Positions 48,709 to 61,000 of a DNA stretch of 64,000 bases are shown here, piece after piece. Source of the DNA: Blakeslea trispora (taxonomy: Eukaryota > Mucoromycota > Mucoromycetes > Mucorales > Choanephoraceae). The notes beneath the pieces are model-generated. The model made no database searches. It was given only the letters and a program-made list of their open reading frames with translations, and was not told the DNA's origin. The translations under genes and the position numbers were made by a program. The DNA lies in NCBI GenBank assembly GCA_025331445.1, contig JAIWNE010000071.1:62001-126000 (forward strand), written 5' to 3'. Within the stretch, counting starts at the first letter, position 1, and the number at the start of each line of letters is the position of its first letter.

Positions 48709-49306
48709 TTAATGATTTTTTTCACTTTTCTTGGGATCAGTTTGTTTAAGAAATGCCTTGACTTGTCCTGCAGTTGCTGTATACCATGCATACAATACAA
48801 ACGCTTGTACTCCATGGAAAGCGGCTAAGCCATAGCTTGTATTTGGAGACAATGGGCCTTCATGACGAGATTGAAAAATAACAAAAGTCATGATCATGTG
48901 ATAAAACATAAATCCACAAGCTTTTTTATTTTCAGGAAAAAGAAAAGGACATTAGGTAATCGAAGAAATTTGAACATCTTACTGCTATTGCTTACCTGCT
49001 CCTCTTTTACAAGGTAACATGTTAGGCATGTCTCGACACAACAAGCTAACAATACCAATACTTGCTAATGCAGCACCATAAAATCGAATCAATAATACAT
49101 GTGTAGTGTCTAACAATCTACCAAGAGCAAAATCAGCGGCATGCGGTAACAATAAGAGCTGTAGGGCAATAGCACTTTGGACAACACCGTGCTAATTGAT
49201 AAAACAAAAAGCCTTTCTTTTAGATCATTCCTCCTAATATTGAACTAAAAAAAAAAAAACTGGCTCAATTCCTTACAATGGCAAAAACGGTATTTAAAGT
49301 GCTCAT
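48709..49306 (-). CDS. Small multi-pass membrane protein of unknown function
   Basis: Three exons (49306-49277, 49191-48996, 48920-48709) give 145 residues. Four hydrophobic segments can be seen: VVQSAIALQLLLLPHAADF, HVLLIRFYGAALASIGIVSL, CGFMFYHMIMTFVIF and AAFHGVQAFVLYAWYTA. A lysine-rich end, KQTDPKKSEKNH, could be an ER-retrieval-like tail, although the exact KKxx position is not met. I do not recognise the family. Splice sites are canonical and the frame closes, so the gene is probably real. Confidence 0.7.
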
Positions 49307-49408
49307 GTATGTACAATAAAAAAATATGTAAAAAAAAAAAAAGCACCATTTATTGAGCTGTAATTTCTTAAATGTTTGGGGGGAGTGACTGTCACGTAAT
49401 GTAATATT

Positions 49409-52400
49409 TTATGCAGTATTGATTGAAGCAGAGAGTAGATCCCCTCTTAGTTTTGTACCTTGAAACAAATCCGTCAAGAACGATTTCTTTCCATAAATAC
49501 GAGAGTTCAACTTTTCAAGGTTTCCTGATGTTTTGTCTCTAGAATCATCCTTACTTGGACCAGCATTATTTTCTACCGATGTCCCTTTCAAATGAGCTTT
49601 TAGTTCGGCATCTTCTAGCTTGTTAACGTGATCAAGGTTTTTAACGATACTACGGTCAATGTCTCGAAGGACTCTACGCAGTGTGTACAAGCTGAATTTA
49701 CTATTGTATATTATAATTAGAGATATACAATTGTATGATAACAATAAAGGAATTACCTGGAATCGGTCTTCTTATTCACAGAGAGTTGTGTTCCTTGTTT
49801 GACTTTTTCCAGTCTATCCCGAACATCATTAATTTGATCTTCCAGTTCAACACATTTGCTTTCGACACTGCTAGTTTGATTTACAAGATCACTTTTAAAG
49901 TCATCATAATCAAGAGGTGTATCAAATTCGCCTTGATCCATATAATCCTCAATCACTTTCTTTTTTACAGATACTATCCATCATCAAGTTAGTATTTTCA
50001 CTTGCACGATATCAAAATAAACTTACGATTGTCAACAGCTTCGCATAGTTCTAAGAAACGAGTTGAAATTCTTTGCAACAAAGCGTTTACTTTTTCATAT
50101 TCGTTAGATAGTTCATCTGATATGAAGCCTACGTCCACCATCTCTCCTAAAGACCAAACACAATCTTGATTGTTCAAGTCGGACATGCTTTTTCGGGTGA
50201 AAGTATGCTTCTCTTGGATTAGTAAGGTATCTGAAATATCTTGCACTAAATTCACTGCCTATATTCATATGCATATACAAAAGTCAGTCGATTGCCAGAA
50301 TGTACACATATGATTTACTTTACATTTTCAACTTCTTCAAGTGTATCCAAATATGCTACTTCGAAATCGTTTGCTAATTGGGATAATCCAGATGTTCTAG
50401 TAATTGGGAACATCAGGCTTGAATCCCTTTGATGAGTAGTGAATTTAGTGCACTCAATTGTCTCTAAAAGCCTTCTTCTTTCTTCAGCAATACGTTCCTC
50501 TTCACGCCTCTTCTCCTTGGCAATACGTTCTTCTTCGAGTCTCTTCTCCTCAGCAATACGTTCCTCTTCACGCCTCTTCTCCTTGGCAATACGTTCTTCT
50601 TCGAGTCTCTTCTCCTCAGCAATGCGATCTTTTTCTTGCTCCTTTTCTTCTTCCTGATTGTCTTCTTTTTGAAGTAGCTTTTGATGCTTTAATTCATATG
50701 GTTGCTTAAGTCGTTTATGTTCATCTTGTTCAGTTTCTTCAACTTCTTGCGACTTCTCACTTTGCCCAGACTTTTCTTCGATATGACTGACACTATTGTC
50801 ATCCTGATTAAATTGAGTTTGTCCTTGTTCTACAGGTTCTTCATCAAGACTTTTCTGAACCTCTTTAAAGGCCATACTGCAACCTGTACTATCTTTTGCA
50901 ATTTCTTTATCATGACTTTTTCCCTCATTCTCAAGAGGCTGTTCATTTGATGTAGATTGAACGGCCTCATCATACGTCTGATGTGCTTTCTTTTCATTTT
51001 GTTTTGCTCCACTCAACTTCAGTTCATTGCTGTTGGAATTTAAAATGGAAGGAGCGAATTTCGAAGGGAAACTGTTTGTTTGAAACGAAGTCTCGCCAAA
51101 TGGCATGGTTGTAGAAGCAGATAATGACTCATTTTTGAATCCACCGAAAGGCCGAGAAGGTGTAGCTGCTGCTAATAAAGCAGATGTGTTACTAGTGCCA
51201 GACAATCCAATAGGAGAAGTGGTACCAAAGGTAGGTGCACTGTCAGCCCCGGGCGATCTGAAACTAGAAGAGGAAGGCTGCTTCTTGTGATTGTCGATCG
51301 ATGTAGGTTTAGCTAATGATGCAAAGGATATTTTTTGATTATCTTTGGCATCAAAGCCGAATCTAGAGAAGCTATTTTTTGCTGTATCTTTAGAAAGACT
51401 TGTACCAAAAGCAACTGTAATACCAGAGGGAGAAGATGTACGCAATGAACTAAATGAGGAGATCTTTGACTCTGCTGCAGGCCTGGCCACATTATCTTGC
51501 TTCACTTCAGTTGGAGTAGGGATTTGCTGGATACCTTTGGCAGGAACCATACTCTCATACTGTTGACCAGTTTTTGCCAGTTCATTGCTATAGATGTGAT
51601 AGCTACAGATGAGGCCTTCTGTAGTCAGAATGTACAACACTGGAGCAGCAGCTACAGGCTCCTCACTCTCAGCGCTATCAAAAGAAGGCAACGGTTCCGA
51701 AGCAGACAAGTCAATAGCTAACCCCAAAGGATAAGTATCAGTCACATCATCACTAGATATAGGTAAGGCAGGTGTCGATTCATCCTCCAACAGCCAAGTA
51801 GCCCATTCACCATCACTTGTCTGTCCAACTACTGCCAAATCAGTTGCCGCTGAGTTAGCCAACACGATGAGTGTTTTGGCTTGGCCAAAATTACGCAATA
51901 CACATGTATAGAAATGGCTCTCTGGGGTATCAAAGCCATAAATAGGTGTCACTTCTTCCATCATTACATATCGTTCTTCTTCAGTTTGATTCTTCCTGTT
52001 GACAATATATGCTGTATGAATAGGATCGGCATCGCCACTCTCATCCTGTGGCCTTGAATAAATAACCAAAAAGACATTGCTTTCAACCCAAACAATCCCA
52101 TTGACTACATGATATCATATAGAATCAGTATTAATACTCTTTATCTACTGATGCCAGCACTTACCGTATCTATTCTTTGTCTCTTCCCTGTGTCCAGCCT
52201 TCATAGCAGCGGGAGGGAAGATCTCATCCTTTTGTGTACCCGAGACATCGTAAGCACGAACAGCACCTTCATGTGTACCAACAACTATTTGCTTGCCTTT
52301 AGGAGACCAAGACATGGCAGTTGCATTAGGCATGACAGCAACTACTTGCTTTTTCATATAGTTGATTAATTGGCACTCGCTGTTTTTGGTGATTATAGCA

Positions 52401-53109
52401 ATTATATTAGGATGCGCTTCAGGATTGGGTTGAATATGCATGATATCGACCGGCAAAGTATGCGATTGAACTGGCTCGACTGTATCCTTCTTTTTTTTTG
52501 CAATCAAAATTAGAATGTAAAGTTAGAAAAGACCTACTCCTCTTCTGCATGCTTACCTTTTGAACAATGTCTTGAACGTTGTAGGTCAAGAGTGTACCAC
52601 CAGCAACACCAACAAATAATTGGCACTCATCAGCAGACAAGGCAAGGATGTTGACAGCACCTTCCTTCACAGTAACTGGGACCGTTTCATCCAGAAAAGT
52701 CGTTTCACTTTGTGCTGTCTTGTAGACACTAGACCTTAATTTTTCAGTCTGTGCCAATGTGAAGCCTATAATAATACAAGTTTAAGTTAGGTAAGTGCAT
52801 ATACTGCTCATATAAAGCAACGCGTATCTTTCTTACCTGTGCAAGATCCTACTACAACATAACCATATTGACTAGAGCAGACAAGCAAAGAAGCGCTCTC
52901 TTGGTTTTTGGTGGTATAAAATTGAGAGTTTTTAAACTTGATTTTGACATCGGGCACTAGACTTTTGAAGCGAAAAAACTACAATAGGTTCAGATCGTCA
53001 TGCTCTCTTTTAAGGCTGATCTTAGTATGCAACTATTTACGTCAACTGTCTTTTGTTCTCCTACATCAAAGGTAGGTTCTTGTTCTAATGCCTCAAATGG
53101 ATTCGACAT
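49409..53109 (-). CDS. NUP159: Nucleoporin NUP159/NUP214
   Basis: Eight exons (53109-53041, 52978-52837, 52765-52557, 52489-52165, 52104-50324, 50258-50027, 49955-49757, 49700-49409) give 1082 residues. The N-terminal 430 residues form the beta-propeller: SLLVCSSQYGYVVVGSCTGF, ILALSADECQLFVGVAGG, AMSWSPKGKQIVVGTHEGAV, NGIVWVESNVFLVIYSRP. Such propellers bind the helicase DBP5 at the cytoplasmic face of the pore. Residues about 465-610 carry FG dipeptides (AFGTSLSK, RFGFDAK, FGTTSP, FGGFK). A charged, Glu/Arg-rich repeat region follows, and then a coiled-coil C-terminus where NUP82 and NSP1 partners bind. The role is terminal mRNA export remodelling. The region at 50478-50640 is a 72-bp repeat encoding ERIAKEKRREE-like units. 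Confidence 0.9.
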
Positions 53110-53621
53110 GATTTATGAGTTTAAGTGAAAACACGAAAAAAAAGGAAAGAAATTGAAGCACAGATCCATTGTCTAGGAAAAAAACTGTAAAGCACTAATA
53201 GTAAAATGGTCAACTACAGATGAACATGCTTGTCTAACTTTATTGGAGAATCGCCTGTTCCTCCAAACAAAGTTGCTTGAGCTAAAATTCTTGTCTTAAT
53301 TCTAGCTACTATATATTTACAAGATATAAGCATCAGTTTTGATCAATATCTACTCTATCCATGCAGATAGTCTTTTTCTCTCTGCTATGCCGTTTTATTG
53401 TAAGGTTCTTCGGACATTAAAACAGAAATAGAGCCAAGTAAAACAAATAGAAAGTGTGAATTGACACCTAGGTTGCAAAAAAAATTACGTTAAGTTAGCG
53501 TTTTTCTCTCCGTGTTGTGAGCTAAGTTGTTTTACCTAAATCCTCAATTGGTAACCATTTTGTGTTTTGTGCGTTTGCTTGTTGTGAGCATTGTCATGTT
53601 ACAATACTCATCTTGTATAAA
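53110..53621. other. Upstream region of NUP159 gene
   Basis: About 510 bp of AT-rich DNA between the NUP159 start and the hAT element. No coding frame, RNA gene or repeat was recognised. Confidence 0.4.
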
Positions 53622-54016
53622 ACTAGGAATCGCAGTCGGGTCGAGTCAACTCGACTTAAAACCCGTCGGGTCAAAAAACCGACTCGACTCGACTTTGTTT
53701 TTTAAGCATATAACCGACTCGTAACCGACTCGACCTAACCAAATGACCCGTCGGTTTCGTGTAACTCGGGTCAGCTTCAAATAAGGAAGTGTTTACTTAG
53801 GATCTTTTTCAAGTTTGACATGAGCATGTTAAGTAAATTTTAAATGTGTTGTAAATTTATTAAGTAAGATTAAAATAAAAAAATGCAAAAGAAACTTAAG
53901 AATCAAATAATAATAAAAAAAGCTATAAAAAATGTGAATATAGTATATAGATAAGACAATTGTGTATGCATTTAAACAAAGTATAGAAGCGTGGTTTGCA
54001 AAATAGAAAAAAATAA

Positions 54017-54310
54017 CTAGATCTTGCGCAGGTGTTGTATATCTTGAGACCAGTAACTTGACAGGACTAAAGTCTTGGTTGTTTCTTCCCCAAGCTTAGC
54101 TCTTGCAATGGTAGTCATGCGCTTCGTTCGGGAAAAAAAACGCTCACAAGGCGTTGATGTAGCTGGTATAGGGAGAAATTTTTTTGCCATTGCTGAAAGA
54201 GTAGGATATTTTCCACCTTCAATTTTCAGCAACGAATAGGTCTTCCTGATCTGCAAAAGGTTTGAATTGAGATTGTCTAAATTTAAATTTTTCCCCATAC
54301 CTCTGTTCAA
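54017..54310 (-). pseudogene. hAT transposase C-terminal (dimerisation) fragment
   Basis: A 97-residue open frame reads GKYPTLSAMAKKFLPIPATS, then TPCERFFSRTKRMTTI, RAKLGEETTKTLVLSSYW. The 'YP-x-L-x-x-x-A-x-x-x-L-x-I-P-A-T-S-x-x-x-ER-x-FS' block is the conserved hATC dimerisation domain. The RNase H-like catalytic part is missing, and the solo LTR begins 49 bp away on the upstream side. It is a truncated transposase that cannot act by itself. Confidence 0.88.
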
Positions 54311-54359
54311 TCTACCAAGTTTGCCTGTTTAACATCCAAGAGTCAAGGCTAACACATAT

Positions 54360-54951
54360 TGTTGTGAACATTTAGAATCTATATACTGATTACAAAATAA
54401 ATGATACAAAGTATTATTATACATGCTATATCTGGACATAGAGTTTAGAATAGAACTAGAGTAACTGTAATAGATCAATGTCTACTTCATCTATCTATCC
54501 TTTAGAGATCGATTCTAATATGATGCTAACTTGAGAGACAAATTGGATCAGATATCAAATAGACCAATTGGCTCTTGGGACTCAGGCCTTATCGATGTGG
54601 ATAAACTATTAATATCAGCTATACCGAATCAGAATTGATGTGACAATGAAAATGACAAGATGGTGCTAAAGAATTTATTAAAACAATCTTTTCCATCTTA
54701 CCATCTCAGATCAGCCATGACCCGAGAGCTGAGTAGACTGAATATCTGAGACATGGTCAATGATATAGTGTTCCGTATCCTCGATATTAAAATAGAATCC
54801 CTGATCATCTCTAAATGATAGAATCAGTTTATCCGACCTAAAAGATATAAATACCTAGATAATCCATAGCTATAAACGACATCTGATTTTTCTTTAATAA
54901 ACCTATACGAGTTCTAAAGGATTTCTCTGTTTCTACTCTGACACTCACAAC
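54360..54951 (+). mobile_element. Solo LTR, 592 bp, with 5-bp target duplication CATAT
   Basis: The segment begins TGTTGTGAACATTTAGAATC and ends GACACTCACAACA, giving the TG...CA boundaries of an LTR with an 8-bp inverted end (TGTTGTGA/TCACAACA). It is flanked by CATAT on both sides (54355-54359 and 54952-54956). An almost identical copy in the opposite orientation is at 61084-61676. No internal retrotransposon sequence is attached, so it arose by recombination between two LTRs. The superfamily (copia or gypsy) cannot be told from the LTR alone. Confidence 0.93.
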
Positions 54952-55510
54952 ACATATGATGCAGCAGTGAGAATATTTGAATCATGGGCATCTGTGCAAT
55001 TTGTTCTTACATAATTATTATTAGCATTTTCTCTTGATACATTTAACTTTTATACAAATTGTTTGATAGTAGCTGGCTTTATATTTGAGCACTGATCGCT
55101 CATCGCTTAAAAAAATAACTTTCCAAATAAGATTACAATTGTGATAAATCGCATAACCTTTACTCTTTTTCATTGTAGGCTTGAGTTGTTAGATTTTCGG
55201 TAGTTCCGCGTTTTATGAAGGTAGGATCATCGTATTATTGATATTGCAAGTAAATAATGAGAAGAAAACCAATATGACCAAAATGATAAATGTAATGTAA
55301 GAAAAGGAGTTTTTTTAATCGAAAGCAAAATCGAGCTCTATACTACTTCTACAGTAACGCTAAAGTAAACCCGAATACCTTAACCCGTCGGGTACCCGGC
55401 GGGTGACTCGACTCGTAACTCGACTCGACTTTAGATTTTTGGCAAACCCGACTTTTTGTAAGTCGAGTCGAGTCAAACTCGACCCGTACCCGACAGATTG
55501 CGATTCCTAG

Positions 55511-56899
55511 CTAAAGTGTATAACTGATTGCATTTCGAGTAATACTTGTAGCAATTGTTTTTAAGTAGAGAAAAATGGCATAAATAGCATTAATTCAAAT
55601 ATTATGCTTTGATGACTTATGTGATCCAAGTCAAAGAAAAAAAAACTTTGTTCAAGCACGAATGAGACATAAGCCAGTTAGATAACACTCTCTGTGCTAA
55701 TGTGCATCAATATATAAAGTATCAAGGATATAATTGGTTGTGCGCGCAATCACTTTAAGATTTTTGAGTAACCTTTAAAGACTGGATGTACAACATCTTA
55801 AACACCAACTGAAGCTCAGGCTTTGTTTTGTCCAAGCAAACTTTCTAAATATGTAAATATCCTAAACTTGTGTGACAGTCAAGAATGAGCGATGCAATTT
55901 TCAATTTTTTTTTAAAAGGAAAAAAACCCAAATCCTTCAAGCAGTGTAAACTAATATGTACTTGTATAATATTATACTCAAACCGTTAACTTATGCCCTC
56001 CCAACAGCCCTTAAAATCTGATCGTAAATGTATATGGCTCAGTATCATTACTTGCCCTTTTTATGTTTCAAGATAAAGGGTTATTTCTTCGAGAAAGTAT
56101 AGCATTTTTCTACGATAATATACGGATCGAGAAAGAGAGAATGTATGCTTATGGTGCATCACAAAAAACAGGTAATCTACATGGGAAAGTCTAAATGGCA
56201 TAAGCTATCTGTCGCTTACTTCCATAAAAAGTAATTTTGGGAATAGTCGGTAAATACATAGTTGACTATTGGGATGCACAATTATACTCTAGTCGCACAA
56301 AAGAAAATAAATTATGATTTCTGCCGTCTCCCTATATGTTCTTTATGCAGCTTGATAGCTGGCTTTTTACTGGATCTCTACCTATGAATTGCACGATCAT
56401 CTTAAATAAACACAAGTATCAAGGAATTGCAAATTCCCTAATGTGGATACTACTTTGTGCTACTAGTCTTTAATGTAGACTAAAGATGGATTTTGGTATT
56501 GTAATTAGCTAAGAGACACATATTGTTGTATCTGCAGGTGATTCTAAGAGATCGATCAGGTCTACTTGTAGGGTGATTTGGATGTTATGAAGCTCCTGTC
56601 ATTACACATAGATTAGCACATCTTCAATAAAGATGCTTTCACGAATGAGATGCTTTAAGTCGTAAAAGTTACACAATGTCTTGACAGTATAATGCTAAAT
56701 TTCCCAGTACGAATGAGTACATGAGGAACAACACATTTCTGAACATATCCGTCTCTCAAGTCAATACTCAATTCCTAATAAAAGTAATCCTTAGTTTATG
56801 ATTATAAATCAATGATTCTCGTCATAATATATAAAGGATGACAGCGAGCATGCTAACTATTGCATCAAACCAATTATTTTTATCGAAACTCTCTCTGAA
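55511..56899. other. Gene-poor DNA between hAT relic and the Helitron region
   Basis: About 1.4 kb of AT-rich DNA with no recognised protein-coding similarity. The left border of the Helitron should lie here or further upstream, but its 5' end (TC) cannot be fixed by eye. An in-frame extension upstream of the next gene, reading EHANYCIKPIIFIETLSEM from about 56850, suggests an unrecognised upstream exon. Confidence 0.35.
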
Positions 56900-57805
56900 A
56901 TGCTCTTTTGTGAAATTACTGACGCTAACATCTATGCTGAGCCATTCTTTCGTATCACGGGAAGAACAGCTTCTCTCGAATCTCGTTGCATGGACTCCGG
57001 AAGCAGAGTCAAGCTTTATATGAACCATCCAGCTCTCATGTATTACTTCATTCGCTTTGGAGGAATAGACACTCGTCATTGTATCTCTGGTATGTCTAAA
57101 TTTAAAATTTGGATTAAAACTATCATCTAATACTATTTCGAGTATAGGTGCTTTGCATGTATCGGCTTACACGTTTGACGACTCCACCAAAGCATATGCC
57201 AACATTAGGGTGAGTGTGGTGGACATCAAGCCCATTTGGCAAGTCGATGATGACGGCAATGTCATTCGCAGTGCAGCCAAGAAAGTCAAGACTCGAGAGT
57301 TCCCTAGAAATAGGGAATTCGTCAAAATGAAGTTTATTGTGTACAAGCACATTTGGGAGCACATTGGAGATTCGAAGGTTGTAAACCAGAAGAATCTGAC
57401 TGTTGAGCCATTTGCTCTTGAATTGAGTGACATGTATGCCGACCTTGGTAAGTAAATCAATAATATTTCAGGCTTTGTAAATTAATGTGTTTGGGTCTTG
57501 TAGTTCGTAGACAGTTGGTCATTGGAAACTACGATCCTGTCAACATCAGGCAAACAATGGCTGGTCGCGCCAACAATCAGACCAACCCCAACAGACAAGT
57601 CGTTCGTGTTCTCAGGTTAGACTACACCTATAACAACGTAGTCCGACGATTGGAGGACAACTGGGATCACCCTTCGTTGGAGATTGACACCTTGTTGGAT
57701 GACAACATCCCTCTCGAACCTTCTGTCATGTTCGACGGAACAACCAATGACGAGGATGATCGATCTGACACCGCCAGTCACCACTCATCCATGCATCAGG
57801 ATTGA
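56900..57805 (+). CDS. Unknown protein encoded next to the Helitron Rep/helicase gene
   Basis: Three exons (56900-57089, 57148-57447, 57504-57805) give at least 263 residues; the frame is open further upstream, so the N-terminus may be incomplete. Sequence features are EPFFRITGRTASLESRC, HPALMYYFIRFGGIDTRHC, HVSAYTFDDSTKAYANIRVS and VVDIKPIWQVDDDGNVIRS. The middle is beta-rich, and the end is acidic and Ser/His-rich (DDRSDTASHHSSMHQD). There are no stops or frameshifts, unlike the neighbouring Rep/helicase. It lies on the same strand, 290 bp upstream. Helitrons often carry an accessory single-strand DNA-binding (RPA/OB-fold) gene, and a beta-barrel would fit, but I see no definite OB motif. 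A host gene is also possible. Confidence 0.5.
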
Positions 57806-58096
57806 TCACCTTTTTTTTTCTTTGTAAAATAGTTTATAAAGTCTTTTTTTATTCATCGTTCATGCTAAATTTTATTTTGTGCCACACTGTACCTAAATCG
57901 AAAACTCTATTTTTTATCTATATAAGGAAAGTCTGAACTATGATCATAAGGGAGCACAAAAAAGTTTCCTCTCAAATGTCAAATTTAAATGCCATAATGC
58001 TGATTTTGATAAACAGCCATGTCTGGAAATGTATAAAAAGAAAGAGTTTTTGATATTCATTAGATTTACTTTTTATTCAATACATAAAAAATTACC

Positions 58097-61000
58097 ATGT
58101 TCCATACTTTCCGTGTACGCGATAACAATTTGTCCTCCTTCACAGCCGTTCAAAAAAGACAAGTAAAAGCTTTCCAAGACTTTGTTATGAAGAAGCCTGA
58201 TGGATTTTGCTGCATCTGTTTGAAGGTGCTCTATCCCGAAGATCAGCACTATAGAAGTATTAACACTGAAACTCCTTTGCCTTGCTTGGACTGGAAGCTT
58301 GAACCACTCAGTGATACTGAGGATATATCTATGAAGATGGTGTGCAAGGATCATGTCCACACGTTGCCTGCAGAATTTTCTAAATTCTGAATGGTGTATC
58401 CAGGTACAATAGCATCATAGCTGTTTATATTTTTGTTACTAAAATCTATGCAATTCAGGTGACCTTGCTCCTGAGACAAAGGATCTCAATTACAGAGAAA
58501 GATCGGTCTTGTCTCCTATCAAGCTCATGTCTCAGATTACAAGAAAGTCGACATTGTGTCATGGGAGAATTGGTCACTTTGAAGTTAAGGGCCCTATGTA
58601 TACAACTCATAATTATGAATTCGCCGAAATGGCTTACGGTGGTACTTTGAGTTTGTTTTTTGTTCGTGGTGACCCATCTATGATCAGAAAGAAGAAGGTT
58701 GAAGATGCTTACCGTGCTTTGTAGCAGACACACCCTTTGTTGGCACGCTATGACATGCCCAAGTTAACTTTTTCTTTGGTCAACTACCACATCTCTGAGA
58801 ACAAGAAGCATGTAGACATTGAAAAAGGATGGTTGAACAATGCTCTCTTTGCAAACGAAGATGTCAATCCCCAGGCTACCGACGTTGAGTTCAAGGATTT
58901 GATCATAGGCGAAGACAATGTTGGAAAAATGATCCGGTACTCTCACCCTAGCCTTTTGGCCCTCATCTTCCCATACATTTATACCAATTGTACCGGCCAT
59001 TACTCATTGGTTCCTCAGAATTTGCCAGAGTTTTCTGCTCAAGAAGGGATTTACGGTTTGCCCGAGAATCAAGGCGGTGTCTCTGTTGCAACCATGAAAG
59101 AAGAGAGCCTATCTTCTTATGCAAAAAGCAGATTGCTTATTCAAGACCGAAGATTTGCAAGAGATCCTTCCTTCTTGTTCTTCATGTTGGATTTGATCGA
59201 AAAGAGAAATATTGCGTCTGCCAATCGATTTGTGGTATCTACAAAGGGTCGAAACAACCTGAGACAAAGCGATGTAGTCAATCCTTTGACTGGAAAGATG
59301 AACAAGAACATAGTTTCCACCGTTCCGCCTCAAATCCGTTCATCATATGCATACAAGAGAAAGAATTTCTTAGATCTCCAGTGTATCTTTGAAAACTTGG
59401 GTGCTCCTCAACTTTTCTTAACATTCACTTGCGATGACAAGAGCGAAGACTTCAAAGGTATCCTTCGAGACAATGTTCAGTTTCCCTGGGAAGATCCTGT
59501 CCTCTTTACTCTGCACTTTAAAAGGAAATGGCAGAAATTCTTTACAGACTACATTTGCAAAAAATTTGCTGCACAAATTGGTGGTATCAAGGAATTCAGC
59601 TGGGTCATGGAGATTCAAGACAGAGGCAGCCCTCACATACATATGGTGCTATGGACTAACAAGTCAGTTCAAGAGCTCATAGAAATGAATGTTGTTCATA
59701 CTTGGTTCCCTGAAGGCACTACTAATGATGACCCTATGATGCATGGACTGGTTAATCGATTGCAACTTCACAAATGCAATCTCAAGTAAGTTTCATTATG
59801 TCAACTTTTTCTTAAACAAAAGGTGCTGATCATCAACTGTCAATTTATAGCTATTGCAAAAAGGGTGATCCAACAAGAAAATGCCGCTTTAGTTATCCCA
59901 AACCTTACTCTCCAGTTACTGTTATTGACTCAGAAAGCCGTTGTACGTATAAACGTGATGTTGGTGATGCCTATGTCAACAATTATAACCCTTACCTCTT
60001 GGCTGTTTTCCGTACATCTATGGATATTCAATACAATGACGGGCCGCAAGCTGTTAGATACCTTGCAAAGTATTTAGCAAAAGATGATTATGAAGCAAAG
60101 ATTTTGCTAAAAAACATACAGCTGCAAAATCAGGGCTACTACAAGAGAACTTCATATGTGTCAGAAAAAGAGCACTATTCGACTCGTATCGTTGGAGCAG
60201 TAGAAGCAACTTACGACTTGATGGGATGGAGAAAGCACAGTAACTCCAGAAATGTGTTGTTTTTAAGCACCAGCCTTATAGGTCAAGACACAAGACGTTT
60301 GCGGACTAATATCAAGGAACTGGATTCTGAAGATGACAAAATTTATTCGCTCACTCCAGTTGGTATGTTGCCTACTTTCAAACAACTATACATAGACACA
60401 TTCTCAAACTTTTTTCTTTATAGAAATATATGAAAAGCGAGAAGGTGCAGAAAACTTGACCATGCCACAATTCTTCAGCTTCTATAAAAGAGTATACACA
60501 AACATTAGATACACCACTGTAAGAGATGTCACTCGCCCTTTTCATCCCGAGCCATTACCAGAATATGTACAATGCTTCGGCAAACTTGTGTTTAAGCTCA
60601 TCAAAGACAAGCCTCTCTTCTGGAGAACGTTCAATCAAAGCGAGATGAATGGTGAAAGTTTCTACTACCAGCAAATAGTACTGAAGCATGCCATATTTAA
60701 TGCTACTTATCAAGAGAAAATGAGCCCCTTTGGAACATTTAAAGGTTAGTCATACTCAAATGCAATAAGAGTGGCTCAAAGATATTAATTTCAGTTGAAT
60801 AGATTATTATGAGCATCTTCTCAACGAAGGCTTAATAGAAGCTCACAGAAGAGTCAACATCACTTCGCTCGATGACATTGCTGATATTGAAAGAGGACTT
60901 GATACCTGTCGTGATGAACTTTCTATGATGCAATCTATGGCTAATCAAAGTCAAAAGAGTATCTTTGAACAAGTTACTACCGAACTCGAGCTCAACTCAA

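Larger units (their letters stand above)
53622..55510. mobile_element. hAT-type transposon relic with GTCGAG-rich ends, host to a solo LTR
   Basis: The outer ends are inverted: the left starts CTAGGAATCGCAGTCGGGTC and the reverse complement of the right starts CTAGGAATCGCAATCTGTCG. Both ends contain dense direct and inverted copies of ACTCGACTCGACT/GTCGAGTC within about 150 bp, typical of transposase-binding subterminal repeats. No convincing 8-bp target duplication is visible. A hAT dimerisation-domain fragment lies inside on the minus strand. A 592-bp solo LTR (54360-54951) is nested in the middle. Without the LTR the element would be about 1.29 kb, so it is internally deleted. Confidence 0.78.

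Noticed and set aside
50478..50640. Regularly spaced repeats that might suggest a CRISPR-like array
   Set aside because: The period is 36/72 bp without unique spacers, and the frame encodes in-frame ERIA(K/E)EKR repeats of NUP159; the organism is a eukaryote.
50439..50950. Plus-strand open frames rich in Ser/Phe/Leu opposite NUP159
   Set aside because: They mirror the Glu/Arg-rich repeats of NUP159 on the other strand.
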